From Erwinia sp. S63 (GTDB lineage Bacteria > Pseudomonadota > Gammaproteobacteria > Enterobacterales > Enterobacteriaceae): 64,000 nt of DNA. Positions 44,365-54,279 of this stretch are shown one piece after another. The position numbers and the translations under genes are program-made. Within the stretch, counting starts at the first letter, position 1. Each line of letters starts with the position of its first letter. The stretch lies in the NCBI RefSeq assembly GCF_016625195.1, contig NZ_JACVUP010000008.1, forward strand, positions 186,001 through 250,000, given 5' to 3'. The notes below the pieces were generated by a model. It had not been told where the DNA came from and searched no databases. It saw only the letters and a program-made list of their open reading frames with translations.

Positions 44365-45012
44365 TTAACGCTGTAACTCATCCAGCGCAGGCGCGTCCAG
44401 ATGCGACACATCACCTGCCGTCTCGACTACCCAACCTGCTGCCAGCCACGCGCTCTGTTGATGATCCACGCGGGAGATAGAGCAGTTGCGCAGGCGCAAA
44501 CGGCGCTCAGCGTGCGCCGGTAAACCGAGCAGCGTACTGACTAACACGCCCAGCGCCATACCGTGGCTGACAATCAATGGACGGCTGCCCGCTGGCAGTT
44601 CCAGCAGCGCATTCAGCGCTTCGTGCATACGCGTCGCCATCTCCAGCATCGATTCACCGCCGGGAATACGGCCGTCTTTGGTGCCATCCACCAGCGTTTT
44701 ACGCCAGCTCTCCTCTTCCGGCGTTAAGCCATCAAGGGGACGCTGTTCCAGACAACCCATATTCAGCTCACGCAGGCGGGCATCGACGGTGACCGTACAG
44801 CCGCAGGCATCCGCGATAATCTCTGCGGTGCGGCGCGTACGGCCTAAATCGCTGGCGATCACATGGGTGATGCCCTGCGATTTCATCCGTTCACCCACTT
44901 GTTGGGCCTGTTGCTCACCTTTTTCCGTCAGCGGACTGTCGGATTGACCTTGAATGCGTCGGGCCGCATTCCATACCGTTTCGCCGTGACGAACAAGATA
45001 GACCTGTAGCAT
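44365..45012 (-). CDS. gpmB: Histidine phosphatase GpmB (YtjC)
   Basis: A 215-residue member of the phosphoglycerate-mutase/histidine-phosphatase superfamily. Catalytic His 9 is in LVRHGETVWN, the second active-site His is in PLIVSHGMALGVL, and RIQGQSDSPLTEKG follows the first motif. Despite its name it is more likely a cofactor-independent phosphatase than a glycolytic mutase (known for the E. coli homologue). It is divergent from yjjX across about 50 bp. Confidence 0.92.
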   Translation of the reverse strand: MLQVYLVRHGETVWNAARRIQGQSDSPLTEKGEQQAQQVGERMKSQGITHVIASDLGRTRRTAEIIADACGCTVTVDARLRELNMGCLEQRPLDGLTPEEESWRKTLVDGTKDGRIPGGESMLEMATRMHEALNALLELPAGSRPLIVSHGMALGVLVSTLLGLPAHAERRLRLRNCSISRVDHQQSAWLAAGWVVETAGDVSHLDAPALDELQR

Positions 45013-45063
45013 GCTTAATTTCCGTTATACTGCGACAAATTTGCCTTGAGGGTTCAAACAATT

Positions 45064-45582
45064 ATGTACCACGTTGTCGCAGCCACCATCAACCCGGCAA
45101 AAATCCGCGCGATTGCTCAGGCGTTCAACGACGTCTTTGGTGAAGGATCCTGCCATATTGAAGGGGTCGAGGTCGAGAGCGGCGTTGCTGCTCAACCGTT
45201 AAGCGATGTCGAAACGCGAACTGGCGCACGTACCCGCGTGGCGAACGCCCGTCAGCAACGCCCTGAATCTGACTATTGGGTCGCGATTGAAGCCGGCATC
45301 GAGGGCGATTGTGCCTTTGCATGGATGGTGATTGAAAACGCCCAGCAACGCGGCGAATCGCGCTCCGCCAGCTTCACCTTGCCGCCGATTGTCATGGAGG
45401 GCTTAGCCGCCGGACACGAACTCGGTCACGAAATGGCACGCTTAACCGGCGTTGATAATATCAAGCAGAAAGGCGGCGCTATCGGCGCGTTTACCAACGG
45501 TCTGTTGAGCCGCTCAAGCGTTTACCACCAGGCGCTGATACTGGCACTCTGCCCGTTCACCCATCCGCTGTATCAGCAGTAA
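45064..45582 (+). CDS. yjjX: Inosine/xanthosine triphosphatase YjjX
   Basis: A 172-residue house-cleaning NTPase that hydrolyses ITP and XTP. It starts [20 protein letters not shown], with the family motif GARTRVANA and the [12 protein letters not shown] segment. The ATG at 45064 is chosen by homology; GAGGG lies upstream. It abuts the convergent trpR stop codon with no spacer. Confidence 0.93.
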   Translation: MYHVVAATINPAKIRAIAQAFNDVFGEGSCHIEGVEVESGVAAQPLSDVETRTGARTRVANARQQRPESDYWVAIEAGIEGDCAFAWMVIENAQQRGESRSASFTLPPIVMEGLAAGHELGHEMARLTGVDNIKQKGGAIGAFTNGLLSRSSVYHQALILALCPFTHPLYQQ

Positions 45583-45906
45583 TTAATGGCGGCCTAAGCG
45601 CGCTTCCAGCCAGCGTTTCAGCTCAGGAGGCGCTTCTTTCAGACTGTTAGAGCCACGCGTGATGGTGGCGATACCGACGCCCAGCTCATTCTTCAGCTCG
45701 CGCTGGCTCATGTCGCCGTTCATCAGCTCTTCGATAATGCGCAGGCGTGTGCCAAACGCTTCACGTTCATCGGGCGTCATCATCAGTTGCAACAACGACA
45801 ACGACACACCATCCGCGAAAGCGTTTTGCATTAAATCGATAAAACGCAGCCAGTTATCTTCAACAGGCTCAGCCGCATCCGGCTGGGAGGAAAGGGGTTG
45901 GCTCAT
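45583..45906 (-). CDS. trpR: Trp operon repressor
   Basis: A 107-residue L-tryptophan-activated repressor, dimeric. The conserved core [20 protein letters not shown] (about 41-60) is followed by the helix-turn-helix [20 protein letters not shown] (about 68-87). The N-terminal arm differs from E. coli. A near-ideal Trp operator lies immediately upstream, so autoregulation is expected. It follows slt on the same strand, as in E. coli. Confidence 0.96.
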   Translation of the reverse strand: MSQPLSSQPDAAEPVEDNWLRFIDLMQNAFADGVSLSLLQLMMTPDEREAFGTRLRIIEELMNGDMSQRELKNELGVGIATITRGSNSLKEAPPELKRWLEARLGRH

Positions 45907-45911
45907 GAAGG

Positions 45912-45941
45912 GCTTCCGTACTCATTGACGAGTACGGAAGC
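45912..45941 (-). promoter_or_regulatory. TrpR operator in the trpR promoter
   Basis: Perfect 12-bp arms GCTTCCGTACTC / GAGTACGGAAGC around a 6-nt centre. The inner GTACT...AGTAC (45918-45935) fits the TrpR consensus. The dyad begins 6 bp from the trpR start codon and adjoins a candidate -10 TATGCT (45944-45939). The arms extend beyond what TrpR needs and could also form an mRNA hairpin over the translation start. Confidence 0.85.
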
Positions 45942-45950
45942 ATAGCACAG

Positions 45951-47870
45951 CTAGTAACGGCGATTCCACTCACCATCGGCGAGAATCTTATCCGGCTTGC
46001 CCATGAAGTATCGGTAGTAAGCATCATACGCCAGCACGTTTTTCACGTAGCCGCGCGTTTCGGAGAACGGAATGGTTTCGATAAACGCCACCGCATCCAG
46101 TTTTCCGCCGCTGTTATTCAACCAGCTGCGCACCCTACCCGGCCCGGCATTGTAGGCCGCCGAGGAGAAGATGCGGTTCTGATCGAACTGCTGATAGACG
46201 TACTCCAGATACTGGGTGCCAATCTGGATATTGGTCTGCGGATCCAGCAGCTGGCTGCTGTTCACATAGCCGGGGATGTTGTACATCTTCACGGTATGGC
46301 TGGCCGTTGCTGGCATCACCTGCATCAAACCGCTGGCACCGACCGGTGAGCGCGCTTTCGGATTCCACGCGCTCTCCTGGCGGGAGATCGCCATGGCATA
46401 GCTCTGCGGAATGCCTTTGTCGCTGGTGTATTGCTGATACAGATTGCGCCACGCCAGCGGGAAGCGCTCTTTCAGGCTATCCCACATTTTGGCGGTAATG
46501 GTCGCCTGCACGCTGAGATCCCACCAATCCTGCTCATTGGCGTAACGCGCCAGCATCTGCTGCTGCGAATGGGTTTTGCTGGAGATCAGATTGGCCCATT
46601 CGCTGCGCGCCAGGTTATCCAGCCCCCAGTACATCAGCTCACGCACACGAGCCAGTTCTGGCCCCTGTACTACCGCGTTATCCGCAGCCGGAGCCTGATC
46701 GACCTGCAACGGATACTCCACGCCAAGGCGCTGCGCCGCCACCATCGGATAGAAGCCACGCGCCTGCATCAGCTTACGCAGAATCTCATCGGCTTCTTCT
46801 TTACGCCCCTGAGAGATCAGCAGATCGGCCTGCCAGTACTGCCACTCATCTTTCTCTTTGGCTTCAACCGGTAAACGCGCGATCCAGGTGTTCAGTCCAC
46901 GACGATCGTTCTGACTCAGCGCCAGACGCACGCGACGCTCCACCAGCGCGGTGGATTCACTGTTCATCACCACCGCATCACGCCAGCGCGCCTGCTCAGA
47001 GGTCAGATCCGCGCCCATCATGCGCCACACCACGGTTTCCTTCAGATCCTGCTCTTCCGCCTGGCTCATTTTCTGCGCCTGCACCAGCTGCGGGATCATC
47101 ATGCGCGCATTATCCATGTCCTCACGCGCCACGCGGGCGAAGGCATAGCTGGTGGCCATGCGGGTAAAATCAGTCGGACCGAGGCTGCTGGCAAACGTGG
47201 TCACGGTCTGCGGATTCTGCTGCAGCGCAATCAGCGCGCTGGAGGTGGTTTGATAATCCGCCGGCAGCGTTTTGGCCAGATAATTCACCAGGCTATCGTT
47301 ACCGGCTTTCATCGCCAGACGAATACGTTCGAGGATGGTGATTGGTGACATTTGCCCGGAGGCTTGCCACACCGAGAACAGCTGATCGCAGTCGTTCGGC
47401 AGCGCGGAACCGCGCAGCCAGATCGATTTCGCGCCATCAAAGGCCGCCTGCTGCTGACCGGTGGCCCACTTGGCGTAATACCAGTTACAACGCGCTTGCA
47501 CCGGTTTCGGTTCATCCGGACTGAAGCTCAGCACGCCCTGCCAATCCTGACGATGTGCCAGCACATTGACGAAACGCGTGGAAAGCGAACGCGCCGGTGG
47601 CAGCGTTGGGTACTGCTGAATGAAATTCTTTACCGCTAGCGGCGTCTCTTGATCGAGATCCTGCGCCAGCAAACGGTATTGCAGATAAGGATAGAGCGGA
47701 TAATCCTGCAGCGTTGGCATCAGCTGCGAGACCTGGTCCATCTGATTGTTATCCCAGGCTTGTTTGATTTGCGCATAGCGCTGTCGTTGTTGATCCAGCG
47801 AGTCGGCCCACACGCTGCCGGCCGTGCTGACCAGACAGATCCCTATCATCCAGTTACGCCACTTCTCCAC
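45951..47870 (-). CDS. slt: Soluble lytic murein transglycosylase Slt70
   Basis: A periplasmic enzyme of 639 residues that cleaves peptidoglycan between MurNAc and GlcNAc, making 1,6-anhydromuropeptides. Signal peptide (cleavage after VWA, about residue 22), a long alpha-superhelical U/L domain, and a C-terminal lysozyme-like domain with catalytic Glu 499 in AISRQESAWNPKARSPVGAS. GLMQVMP and AAYNAGPGRV are intact. The start is GTG (47868-47870) behind AGGAG. It sits beside trpR as in E. coli. Confidence 0.96.
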   Translation of the reverse strand: MEKWRNWMIGICLVSTAGSVWADSLDQQRQRYAQIKQAWDNNQMDQVSQLMPTLQDYPLYPYLQYRLLAQDLDQETPLAVKNFIQQYPTLPPARSLSTRFVNVLAHRQDWQGVLSFSPDEPKPVQARCNWYYAKWATGQQQAAFDGAKSIWLRGSALPNDCDQLFSVWQASGQMSPITILERIRLAMKAGNDSLVNYLAKTLPADYQTTSSALIALQQNPQTVTTFASSLGPTDFTRMATSYAFARVAREDMDNARMMIPQLVQAQKMSQAEEQDLKETVVWRMMGADLTSEQARWRDAVVMNSESTALVERRVRLALSQNDRRGLNTWIARLPVEAKEKDEWQYWQADLLISQGRKEEADEILRKLMQARGFYPMVAAQRLGVEYPLQVDQAPAADNAVVQGPELARVRELMYWGLDNLARSEWANLISSKTHSQQQMLARYANEQDWWDLSVQATITAKMWDSLKERFPLAWRNLYQQYTSDKGIPQSYAMAISRQESAWNPKARSPVGASGLMQVMPATASHTVKMYNIPGYVNSSQLLDPQTNIQIGTQYLEYVYQQFDQNRIFSSAAYNAGPGRVRSWLNNSGGKLDAVAFIETIPFSETRGYVKNVLAYDAYYRYFMGKPDKILADGEWNRRY

Positions 47871-48101
47871 TCTGCTCTCCTCTTCGCTGCGATCCAGCTC
47901 ATGCCAGACTTAACTCATGCTAACCAGGCCAACGGTCTCTTGCCATGTTCTTCACAAAATTTACGCAGGCGCACCGTGATTGCACACCGTCTGCGCCGTG
48001 GCTGTGCAAATTATCATCACAAAATCTTATGTCATATCAATTAGCTACAACTATTCATTCACTTACAAAAATGGCACGCGCTTTGCTCTGTTGAATTCCA
48101 T

Positions 48102-48113
48102 CTTGTATACCAG
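48102..48113 (+). promoter_or_regulatory. Candidate GntR-type operator upstream of the urea genes
   Basis: CTTGTATACCAG, a 12-bp site symmetric at all but one base pair and centred on GTATAC. It is 14 bp before the allophanate hydrolase start. FCD-type GntR regulators commonly bind TNGTATACNA-like dyads, and such a regulator is encoded at 53553-54251. The link is inferred. Confidence 0.45.
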
Positions 48114-48126
48114 TTGGAATTCACTC

Positions 48127-49923
48127 ATGGCAGCAACCTTCGGATACACGCTTCAGGATTGGCAGCACCGCTATCAGCAGGACCCGCAGTGCATCAGCGC
48201 ACTATTGGCAGCACACCTCGACGCCATCGACCAGCAGGATAACGCCTGGCTGTATGTCGCTTCGCCCGCTCAATTGCAGGCGCAAATCGAACCCTTGCTG
48301 GCCAGCTACTTGCGCAATCCCGCTGCGCTGCCGCTGTTTGGCGTGCCGTTTGCGGTGAAAGACAACATTGATGTGGCAGGCTGGCCGACCAGCGCCGCCT
48401 GCCCGGCGTTCACTTACACCGCTGAAGCTGATGCCTTTGTCGTCGCGCAGTTAAAAGCGGCCGGTGCGGTGGTGATTGGCAAAACTAACCTCGACCAGTA
48501 CGCGACGGGCTTAGTCGGCACGCGCTCGCCGTTTGGCGCAGTGAGCAACACCTTCAACCCGGAATATGTCAGCGGCGGTTCCAGTTCTGGTTCTGCTTCG
48601 GTGCTGGCGCGCGGCCTGGTGGGCTTCTCGCTAGGCACCGATACCGCCGGTTCCGGTCGCGTCCCGGCGGGTTTTAACAACATCGTCGGCCTCAAGCCCA
48701 CCAAAGGCTGGTTCTCGGCCAGCGGTGTCGTGCCAGCATGCCGTCTGAATGACACCATCTCCGTGTTTGCGCTGACGGTGGAAGATGCCTTCGCCGTTGC
48801 CATCGCCGCAGGCGGTTACGATGCCGGAGATGCTTACTCGCGCAGCAACCCGCGCACTGCACCTGCCAGCTTTAAGGCTCAGCCTGATTTCGCCATTCCC
48901 GCCTCGCCAGAATTCTTTGGTGATAAGCAGGCGGAAGCCGCGTGGTTGAGTGCGCTGGAACAGCTGCAAGCGGGCGGTGCTACGCTGCATCCTATCGACT
49001 TCAGCGTGTTCCACCAACTGGCGGAACAACTCTATTACGGCCCGTGGGTCGCCGAGCGCACCGTGGCGGTCGGCGAAATGATCAACCGCCCGGAAGAGAT
49101 GGATCCGGTGGTGTACGGCATTGTCAGCAGCGGCCTGAAATACACCGCCGTTGAAGCTTATCAGGCGGAATACCTGCGTGCCGAACTGACGCGTCAAATC
49201 CAGCAAACCCTGGCGCAGTTCGATGCGCTCGTGGTGCCGACTTCGCCAACCATTCACACACTGGAAGAGATGAAACAGGAGCCGGTGCGCTACAACTCGC
49301 AGTTCGGCACTTACACCAACTTCACCAATCTCGCTGACCTCAGTGCGCTGGCGCTGCCTGGTCCGTTCCGCGCCGATGGCCTGCCTGCGGGCATCACACT
49401 GATTGCGTCTGCGTGGCAGGATCGCGCGCTGGCAGGCTTCGGCATTCAGTGGCAACAGCAGATGGCGCTGACGTTAGGCGCGACCGGCAAAGCTCAGCCC
49501 GCTCAACACACCGCCTTCCCGGTTTCTGCCGATCACGTACGTGTGGCGGTGGTTGGTGCGCATCTCACCGGCATGCCGCTGAATTTCCAGCTCACCACCC
49601 GCGATGCGGTACTGGTGGAAGAGACGCAAACCGCCAGCAATTACCGCCTGTTTGCGCTGCTCGATGGCCCGATCAAAAAGCCCGGCCTGCTGCGCGGCGA
49701 CAGCGGTGCGGCGATCACCGTGGAGCTGTGGGATGTCCCGCTGGCGCGCTTTGGTGAGTTCGTGGCCGAGATCCCGGCACCGCTCGGCATTGGCTCATTG
49801 ACGCTGGCCGATGGTCGCGTGGTGAAAGGTTTTATTTGTGAACCGGCAGTGCTGTCGCAGGCGCTGGAAATCACCGAATTCGGCGGCTGGCGCAACTGGC
49901 TGGCCTCACAGGGGAGTAAATAA
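48127..49923 (+). CDS. atzF: Allophanate hydrolase
   Basis: Amidase-signature enzyme hydrolysing allophanate to two ammonia and two CO2, the second step of nickel-free urea use. The 598-residue product has Lys 78 (FAVKDNID), cis-Ser 152 (GGSSSGSA) and nucleophile Ser 176 (TDTAGSGRVPAG), with the usual spacing for this family. The C-terminal domain (from about 450) is the extra allophanate-hydrolase domain that removes the N-carboxy product. The long open upstream frame is ignored: the ATG at 48127 starts MAATFGYTLQ. It is divergent from slt and 2 bp ahead of the carboxylase gene. Confidence 0.93.
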   Translation: MAATFGYTLQDWQHRYQQDPQCISALLAAHLDAIDQQDNAWLYVASPAQLQAQIEPLLASYLRNPAALPLFGVPFAVKDNIDVAGWPTSAACPAFTYTAEADAFVVAQLKAAGAVVIGKTNLDQYATGLVGTRSPFGAVSNTFNPEYVSGGSSSGSASVLARGLVGFSLGTDTAGSGRVPAGFNNIVGLKPTKGWFSASGVVPACRLNDTISVFALTVEDAFAVAIAAGGYDAGDAYSRSNPRTAPASFKAQPDFAIPASPEFFGDKQAEAAWLSALEQLQAGGATLHPIDFSVFHQLAEQLYYGPWVAERTVAVGEMINRPEEMDPVVYGIVSSGLKYTAVEAYQAEYLRAELTRQIQQTLAQFDALVVPTSPTIHTLEEMKQEPVRYNSQFGTYTNFTNLADLSALALPGPFRADGLPAGITLIASAWQDRALAGFGIQWQQQMALTLGATGKAQPAQHTAFPVSADHVRVAVVGAHLTGMPLNFQLTTRDAVLVEETQTASNYRLFALLDGPIKKPGLLRGDSGAAITVELWDVPLARFGEFVAEIPAPLGIGSLTLADGRVVKGFICEPAVLSQALEITEFGGWRNWLASQGSK

Positions 49924-49925
49924 CC

Positions 49926-52900
49926 ATGTTCAGCACCGTCTTGATTGCTAATCGTGGCGAAATTGCCTGCCGCGCCATCCGCACCCTGAAGCGCCTCGGC
50001 GTGAAAAGCGTTGCGGTTTACTCCGATGCCGACCGTAACGCGCGCCATGTCAAAGAAGCCGATGTGGCGATTGCCCTCGGCGGCGACAAAGCCAGCGACA
50101 GCTATTTGCGCATCGATAAAATTCTGGCTGCTGCTAAAGAGACCGGCGCAGAAGCCATCTGGCCGGGCTACGGTTTCCTCTCCGAAAGCCTGCCGTTTGC
50201 TGCCGCCTGCGAAGAAGCCGGTATTGCGTTTGTAGGTCCGACCGCGCAGCAGATTGGCGAGTTTGGCCTGAAACACCGCGCGCGTGAACTGGCGGCCAGC
50301 GCAGGCGTGCCAATGACGCCTGGCACGCCGTTACTGAATTCGCTGGAAGAGGCGCTCAGCGCAGCCGAAAACATCGGTTATCCGGTGATGCTGAAAAGCA
50401 CCGCGGGCGGCGGCGGCATTGGCTTAACCCGCTGTGATGACGCCGATGCGCTGCGCAACGCGTGGGAGAGCGTGCGTCGTCTCGGCGAACAATTCTTCAG
50501 TGATGCGGGCGTGTTCCTGGAGCGTTTTATCGACCGCGCACGCCACGTTGAAGTACAGATTTTTGGCGATGGCACCGGCAAGGTGATTGCCCTGGGTGAG
50601 CGAGACTGTTCACTCCAGCGTCGCAACCAGAAAGTGGTGGAAGAGACCCCGGCACCGAACCTGCCGCAGGCCACGCGTGAAGCGCTGCTCTCTTCTGCCG
50701 TGCGTCTGGGCGAGTTAGTGAGCTATCGCAGTGCCGGTACCGTGGAATATATCTACGACGCCGCACAGGATGCGTTCTACTTCCTCGAAGTGAACACCCG
50801 CCTGCAGGTAGAACATCCGGTGACGGAGTGCGTGACCGGACTCGATCTGGTTGAGTGCATGCTGCAAGTTGCCGCCGGTGATGCCATCGACTGGCCACGT
50901 CTGCAACAGGCACCGCAAGGTGCGTCGATCGAAGTGCGTATCTACGCCGAAGATCCGTTGAAAAACTTCCAGCCAAGTCCCGGCACGCTGACCGGCGTCC
51001 TTTTCCCGGAAGACGTACGCGTGGATGGCTGGATCGATACCGGCACCGAAGTCTCGGCATTTTACGATCCGATGATCGCCAAACTGATCGTGCACGCCGA
51101 CACGCGTGACGCGGCACTGGCGAAAATGCAGCAGGCGCTGGATGCCACGCAGTTGCACGGCATCGCCACCAACCTCGACTATCTGCGCCAGATTGTGGCC
51201 ACCGAAGCGTTCCACAGCGGCAAAGTGTGGACGCGTTTCCTCGACAGCTTTGCGCCGTCTGCCAGCGTGATTGAAGTGCTGCAACCCGGCACCTTCAGCA
51301 GCATTCAGGATTTCCCTGGCCGCCTCGGCTATTGGGATATCGGCGTGCCGCCTTCCGGCCCGATGGACGACTTCGCTTTCCGCCTCGCAAACCGCATTGT
51401 CGGCAACCACGACAGCGCCGCCGGGCTGGAATTTACTTTGCAAGGCCCGACACTGCGTTTCCACAGCGACGCAGTCATTGCCCTGACCGGGGCCGATTGT
51501 CCGGCAGAGCTTGATGGCGTGAGCCTCGACTACTGGCAGCCAGTCAACGTGAAATCCGGCCAGACGCTGACGTTAGGCCGCGCGCAAAGCGGTTGCCGCA
51601 CCTATTTAGCGGTGCGCAACGGCTTCGATGTGCCGGAATATCTGGGCAGCCGTTCTACCTTCTCACTCGGCCAGTTTGGCGGTCATGCCGGACGCACCCT
51701 GCGCGTCGCCGATATGCTGCCGATCTCCCAGCCACTGCTGGCCGCCTGCACCACGCCCGCGCCAGTCAGCGAGCCGCAAGCACTGGACCACGCGCTGGTG
51801 CCGCATTACGGCACCGAGTGGCGCATCGGCGTGCTGTACGGCCCGCATGGCGCACCGGATTTCTTCACTCAGGCGGCTATTGACGAGTTCTTCGCCAGCG
51901 ACTGGCAGGTGCACTACAACTCCAACCGTCTAGGCGTACGTTTAGTCGGACCAAAACCGACCTGGACGCGCGCCAACGGCGGCGAAGCCGGGCTGCACCC
52001 TTCCAACGTACACGACTGCGAATACGCGATCGGTGCAGTGAACTTCACCGGTGACTTCCCGGTGATCCTGACCCATGACGGCCCAAGCCTCGGCGGCTTC
52101 GTCTGCCCGGTGACCATCGCCAAAGCCGAACTGTGGAAAGTCGGCCAGGTGAAACCCGGCGACCGCATTCGCTTCCATCCGATCAGCGCCGACGAAGCGG
52201 TGGCGCTGGAGAAAGCCCAGGCGCACAGCGTGGAAACTCTGCGCAGTACTCATGCGCCAGCCTTCGAGGTGCCTTCGCTGGCCGCAAGTGATATTGGCTC
52301 CGCCACCTTGCTGGCCGCCTTACCGGCTACGGCTGCCACACCAGCAGCGGTTTACCGCCAGGCCGGGGATAAATATGTGCTGATTGAGTACGGCGACAAC
52401 GTGCTGGATCTGGCACTGCGTCTGCGTGTGCACCTGCTGATGAATGCGCTGCGTGAACGTGCGGTGCCCGGCGTGGAAGAGCTATCGCCTGGCGTGCGTT
52501 CATTGCAGGTGCGCTATGACAGCCTGATCCTCAGCCAGAAACAGCTGATGAATCTGCTACTGGACTTAGAAGCCGGACTCGGCGATGTCAGCCAGCTGAA
52601 AGTGCCTTCGCGCATCGTCTGGATGCCGATGGCATTTGAAGACAGCGCCACCCTCGGTGCGGTTGAGCGTTATCAGGAAACCGTGCGCGCTACCGCGCCA
52701 TGGCTGCCGAACAACGTTGATTTTATTCAGCGCATCAACGGTCTGGAGAGTCGTGAAGCGGTGCGCGACACGATTTTCGATGCCAGCTATTTGATCCTCG
52801 GCCTTGGTGATGTCTACCTCGGTGCGCCTTGCGCGGTACCGATCGACCCACGCCATCGCCTGCTCAGTTCCAAATACAGCCCGGCGCGTACCTTCACCGC

Positions 52901-53543
52901 GGAAGGCACGGTCGGTATTGGCGGCATGTACATGTGCATCTACGGCATGGATTCCCCAGGCGGCTATCAACTGGTGGGCCGCACGCTGCCAATCTGGAAC
53001 AAATTCCTCAAGAACGATCAGTTCGCCGCAGATGAGCCGTGGCTGCTGCACTTCTTCGATCAAGTGCGCTTCTATCCGGTGACCGAAGACGAACTCACCC
53101 AGCTGCGTGATGACTTCCGCGAAGGTCGCGCCACGGTGCGTATCGAAGAGACGCTGTTTGATTTCGCCGCGCATCAGCAGTTCCTTGCTGAGCATGCGGA
53201 GTCGATTGCCGACTTCCGTCAGCGCCAGTCAACTGCCTTCGAACAGGAAGTAACGCTATGGGCGCAGGAAGAACAGAACGCGCCGCTGACCAGTGAAGAG
53301 ACGCTGATCGCCCCTGAAGCCGATGATGATGCGCTGGCAGTGTGCGCCGATATGAACGGCAACATCTGGAAAGTGCTGGTGCAGCCGGGGGACGCAGTGG
53401 AAGCCGGTCAGACGCTGATCATCGTCGAAGCGATGAAAATGGAACTGGCGATTGTCGCGCCGCAGGCCGGCACGGTGAAACGCATTGCCTGCCAGGCAGG
53501 ACGTCCGGTCAGTCCGGGCGACACCCTGTTGTGGCTGGAGTAA
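49926..53543 (+). CDS. uca: Biotin-dependent urea carboxylase
   Basis: A 1205-residue single-chain carboxylase that makes allophanate from urea, bicarbonate and ATP. The biotin carboxylase part (1-450) starts MFSTVLIANRGEIACRAIRT, with the Gly-rich KSTAGGGGIGLTRCD loop and the EVNTRLQVEHPVTE motif. KipA/KipI-like carboxyltransferase domains follow (about 460-1070; FPGRLGYWDIGVPPSGPMDD, then VYLGAPCAVPIDPRHRL). The biotinyl domain ends the chain with biotinylated Lys 1171 in VEAMKMELAI. Its ribosome-binding site (AGGGGAG) overlaps the end of the hydrolase gene. Yeast carries both steps on one polypeptide. Confidence 0.95.
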   Translation: MFSTVLIANRGEIACRAIRTLKRLGVKSVAVYSDADRNARHVKEADVAIALGGDKASDSYLRIDKILAAAKETGAEAIWPGYGFLSESLPFAAACEEAGIAFVGPTAQQIGEFGLKHRARELAASAGVPMTPGTPLLNSLEEALSAAENIGYPVMLKSTAGGGGIGLTRCDDADALRNAWESVRRLGEQFFSDAGVFLERFIDRARHVEVQIFGDGTGKVIALGERDCSLQRRNQKVVEETPAPNLPQATREALLSSAVRLGELVSYRSAGTVEYIYDAAQDAFYFLEVNTRLQVEHPVTECVTGLDLVECMLQVAAGDAIDWPRLQQAPQGASIEVRIYAEDPLKNFQPSPGTLTGVLFPEDVRVDGWIDTGTEVSAFYDPMIAKLIVHADTRDAALAKMQQALDATQLHGIATNLDYLRQIVATEAFHSGKVWTRFLDSFAPSASVIEVLQPGTFSSIQDFPGRLGYWDIGVPPSGPMDDFAFRLANRIVGNHDSAAGLEFTLQGPTLRFHSDAVIALTGADCPAELDGVSLDYWQPVNVKSGQTLTLGRAQSGCRTYLAVRNGFDVPEYLGSRSTFSLGQFGGHAGRTLRVADMLPISQPLLAACTTPAPVSEPQALDHALVPHYGTEWRIGVLYGPHGAPDFFTQAAIDEFFASDWQVHYNSNRLGVRLVGPKPTWTRANGGEAGLHPSNVHDCEYAIGAVNFTGDFPVILTHDGPSLGGFVCPVTIAKAELWKVGQVKPGDRIRFHPISADEAVALEKAQAHSVETLRSTHAPAFEVPSLAASDIGSATLLAALPATAATPAAVYRQAGDKYVLIEYGDNVLDLALRLRVHLLMNALRERAVPGVEELSPGVRSLQVRYDSLILSQKQLMNLLLDLEAGLGDVSQLKVPSRIVWMPMAFEDSATLGAVERYQETVRATAPWLPNNVDFIQRINGLESREAVRDTIFDASYLILGLGDVYLGAPCAVPIDPRHRLLSSKYSPARTFTAEGTVGIGGMYMCIYGMDSPGGYQLVGRTLPIWNKFLKNDQFAADEPWLLHFFDQVRFYPVTEDELTQLRDDFREGRATVRIEETLFDFAAHQQFLAEHAESIADFRQRQSTAFEQEVTLWAQEEQNAPLTSEETLIAPEADDDALAVCADMNGNIWKVLVQPGDAVEAGQTLIIVEAMKMELAIVAPQAGTVKRIACQAGRPVSPGDTLLWLE

Positions 53544-53552
53544 GGAGCACGC

Positions 53553-54251
53553 ATGAATCAAAGCCCACGTAGCAAAGGCCGTCCGGAGGCGCTGGCGGAG
53601 AAGGTGTATCAGGCACTGAAACAGGACATTTTTGAGTTCCGTCTCATGCCCGGTGACCGTTTTAGCGAAAACGAAATCGCCGATCGGCTCGAAGTGAGTC
53701 GTACGCCGGTGCGTCAGGCGCTGTTCTGGCTGGAGCGCGAGGGCTTTGTCGAAGTGTGGTTCCGCAGCGGCTGGCAGGTGAAGCCGTTCGACTTCGAATA
53801 CTTCGAAGAGCTATACGACTTCCGCACCGTGCTGGAGCGCGAAGCGGTGCGCCGTTTGTGCGCGCTGCCGCCGCTGGCCTGTGCGGAGATCCTGACCGAG
53901 CTGAAAAGCTTCTGGATGGATGCCCCGCGCCTGGAGGATGGCAAAGCGGTATCGGCGCACGACGAGGCCTTTCATATGGCGCTGGTGGCCGCCGCGGGCA
54001 ATCAGGAGATGGCACGCATTCACGCCGAATTGACCGAAAAGATCCGCATTATCCGCCGTCTCGACTTTACGCGTGACGACCGGGTGGATGCGACATACCG
54101 CGAACACGCTCAGATTTTACGGGCGATTTTCCAGCAACACACCGAGGAGGCACAGCGCATTTTAACCGACCACATCGCCGTCAGTAAGGCAGAGGTCAGA
54201 AAGATCACATTGCATATGTTACAGCAGGCCCGGCTTCAACCCATTGAATAA
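53553..54251 (+). CDS. GntR family regulator, FCD subgroup
   Basis: A 232-residue repressor-type protein. Winged helix at the N-terminus (FSENEIADRLEVSRTPVRQA about 32-51, then LEREGFVEVWFRSGWQV), all-helical FCD ligand domain after about residue 90 with conserved His/Asp positions (HDEAFHMALVAAAGN). AAGGAG sits just before the ATG at 53553, 9 bp after the carboxylase gene. Location inside the urea locus implies control of these genes. The effector is unknown; urea, allophanate or an amide is a guess. Confidence 0.85.
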   Translation: MNQSPRSKGRPEALAEKVYQALKQDIFEFRLMPGDRFSENEIADRLEVSRTPVRQALFWLEREGFVEVWFRSGWQVKPFDFEYFEELYDFRTVLEREAVRRLCALPPLACAEILTELKSFWMDAPRLEDGKAVSAHDEAFHMALVAAAGNQEMARIHAELTEKIRIIRRLDFTRDDRVDATYREHAQILRAIFQQHTEEAQRILTDHIAVSKAEVRKITLHMLQQARLQPIE

Positions 54252-54279
54252 AAACACTAACACATTTAGAGGGTTAACG

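Noticed and set aside
47980..48126. 49-residue extension of allophanate hydrolase
   Set aside because: It contains the putative operator and is AT-rich, unlike the coding part; the amidase catalytic spacing supports the start at 48127.
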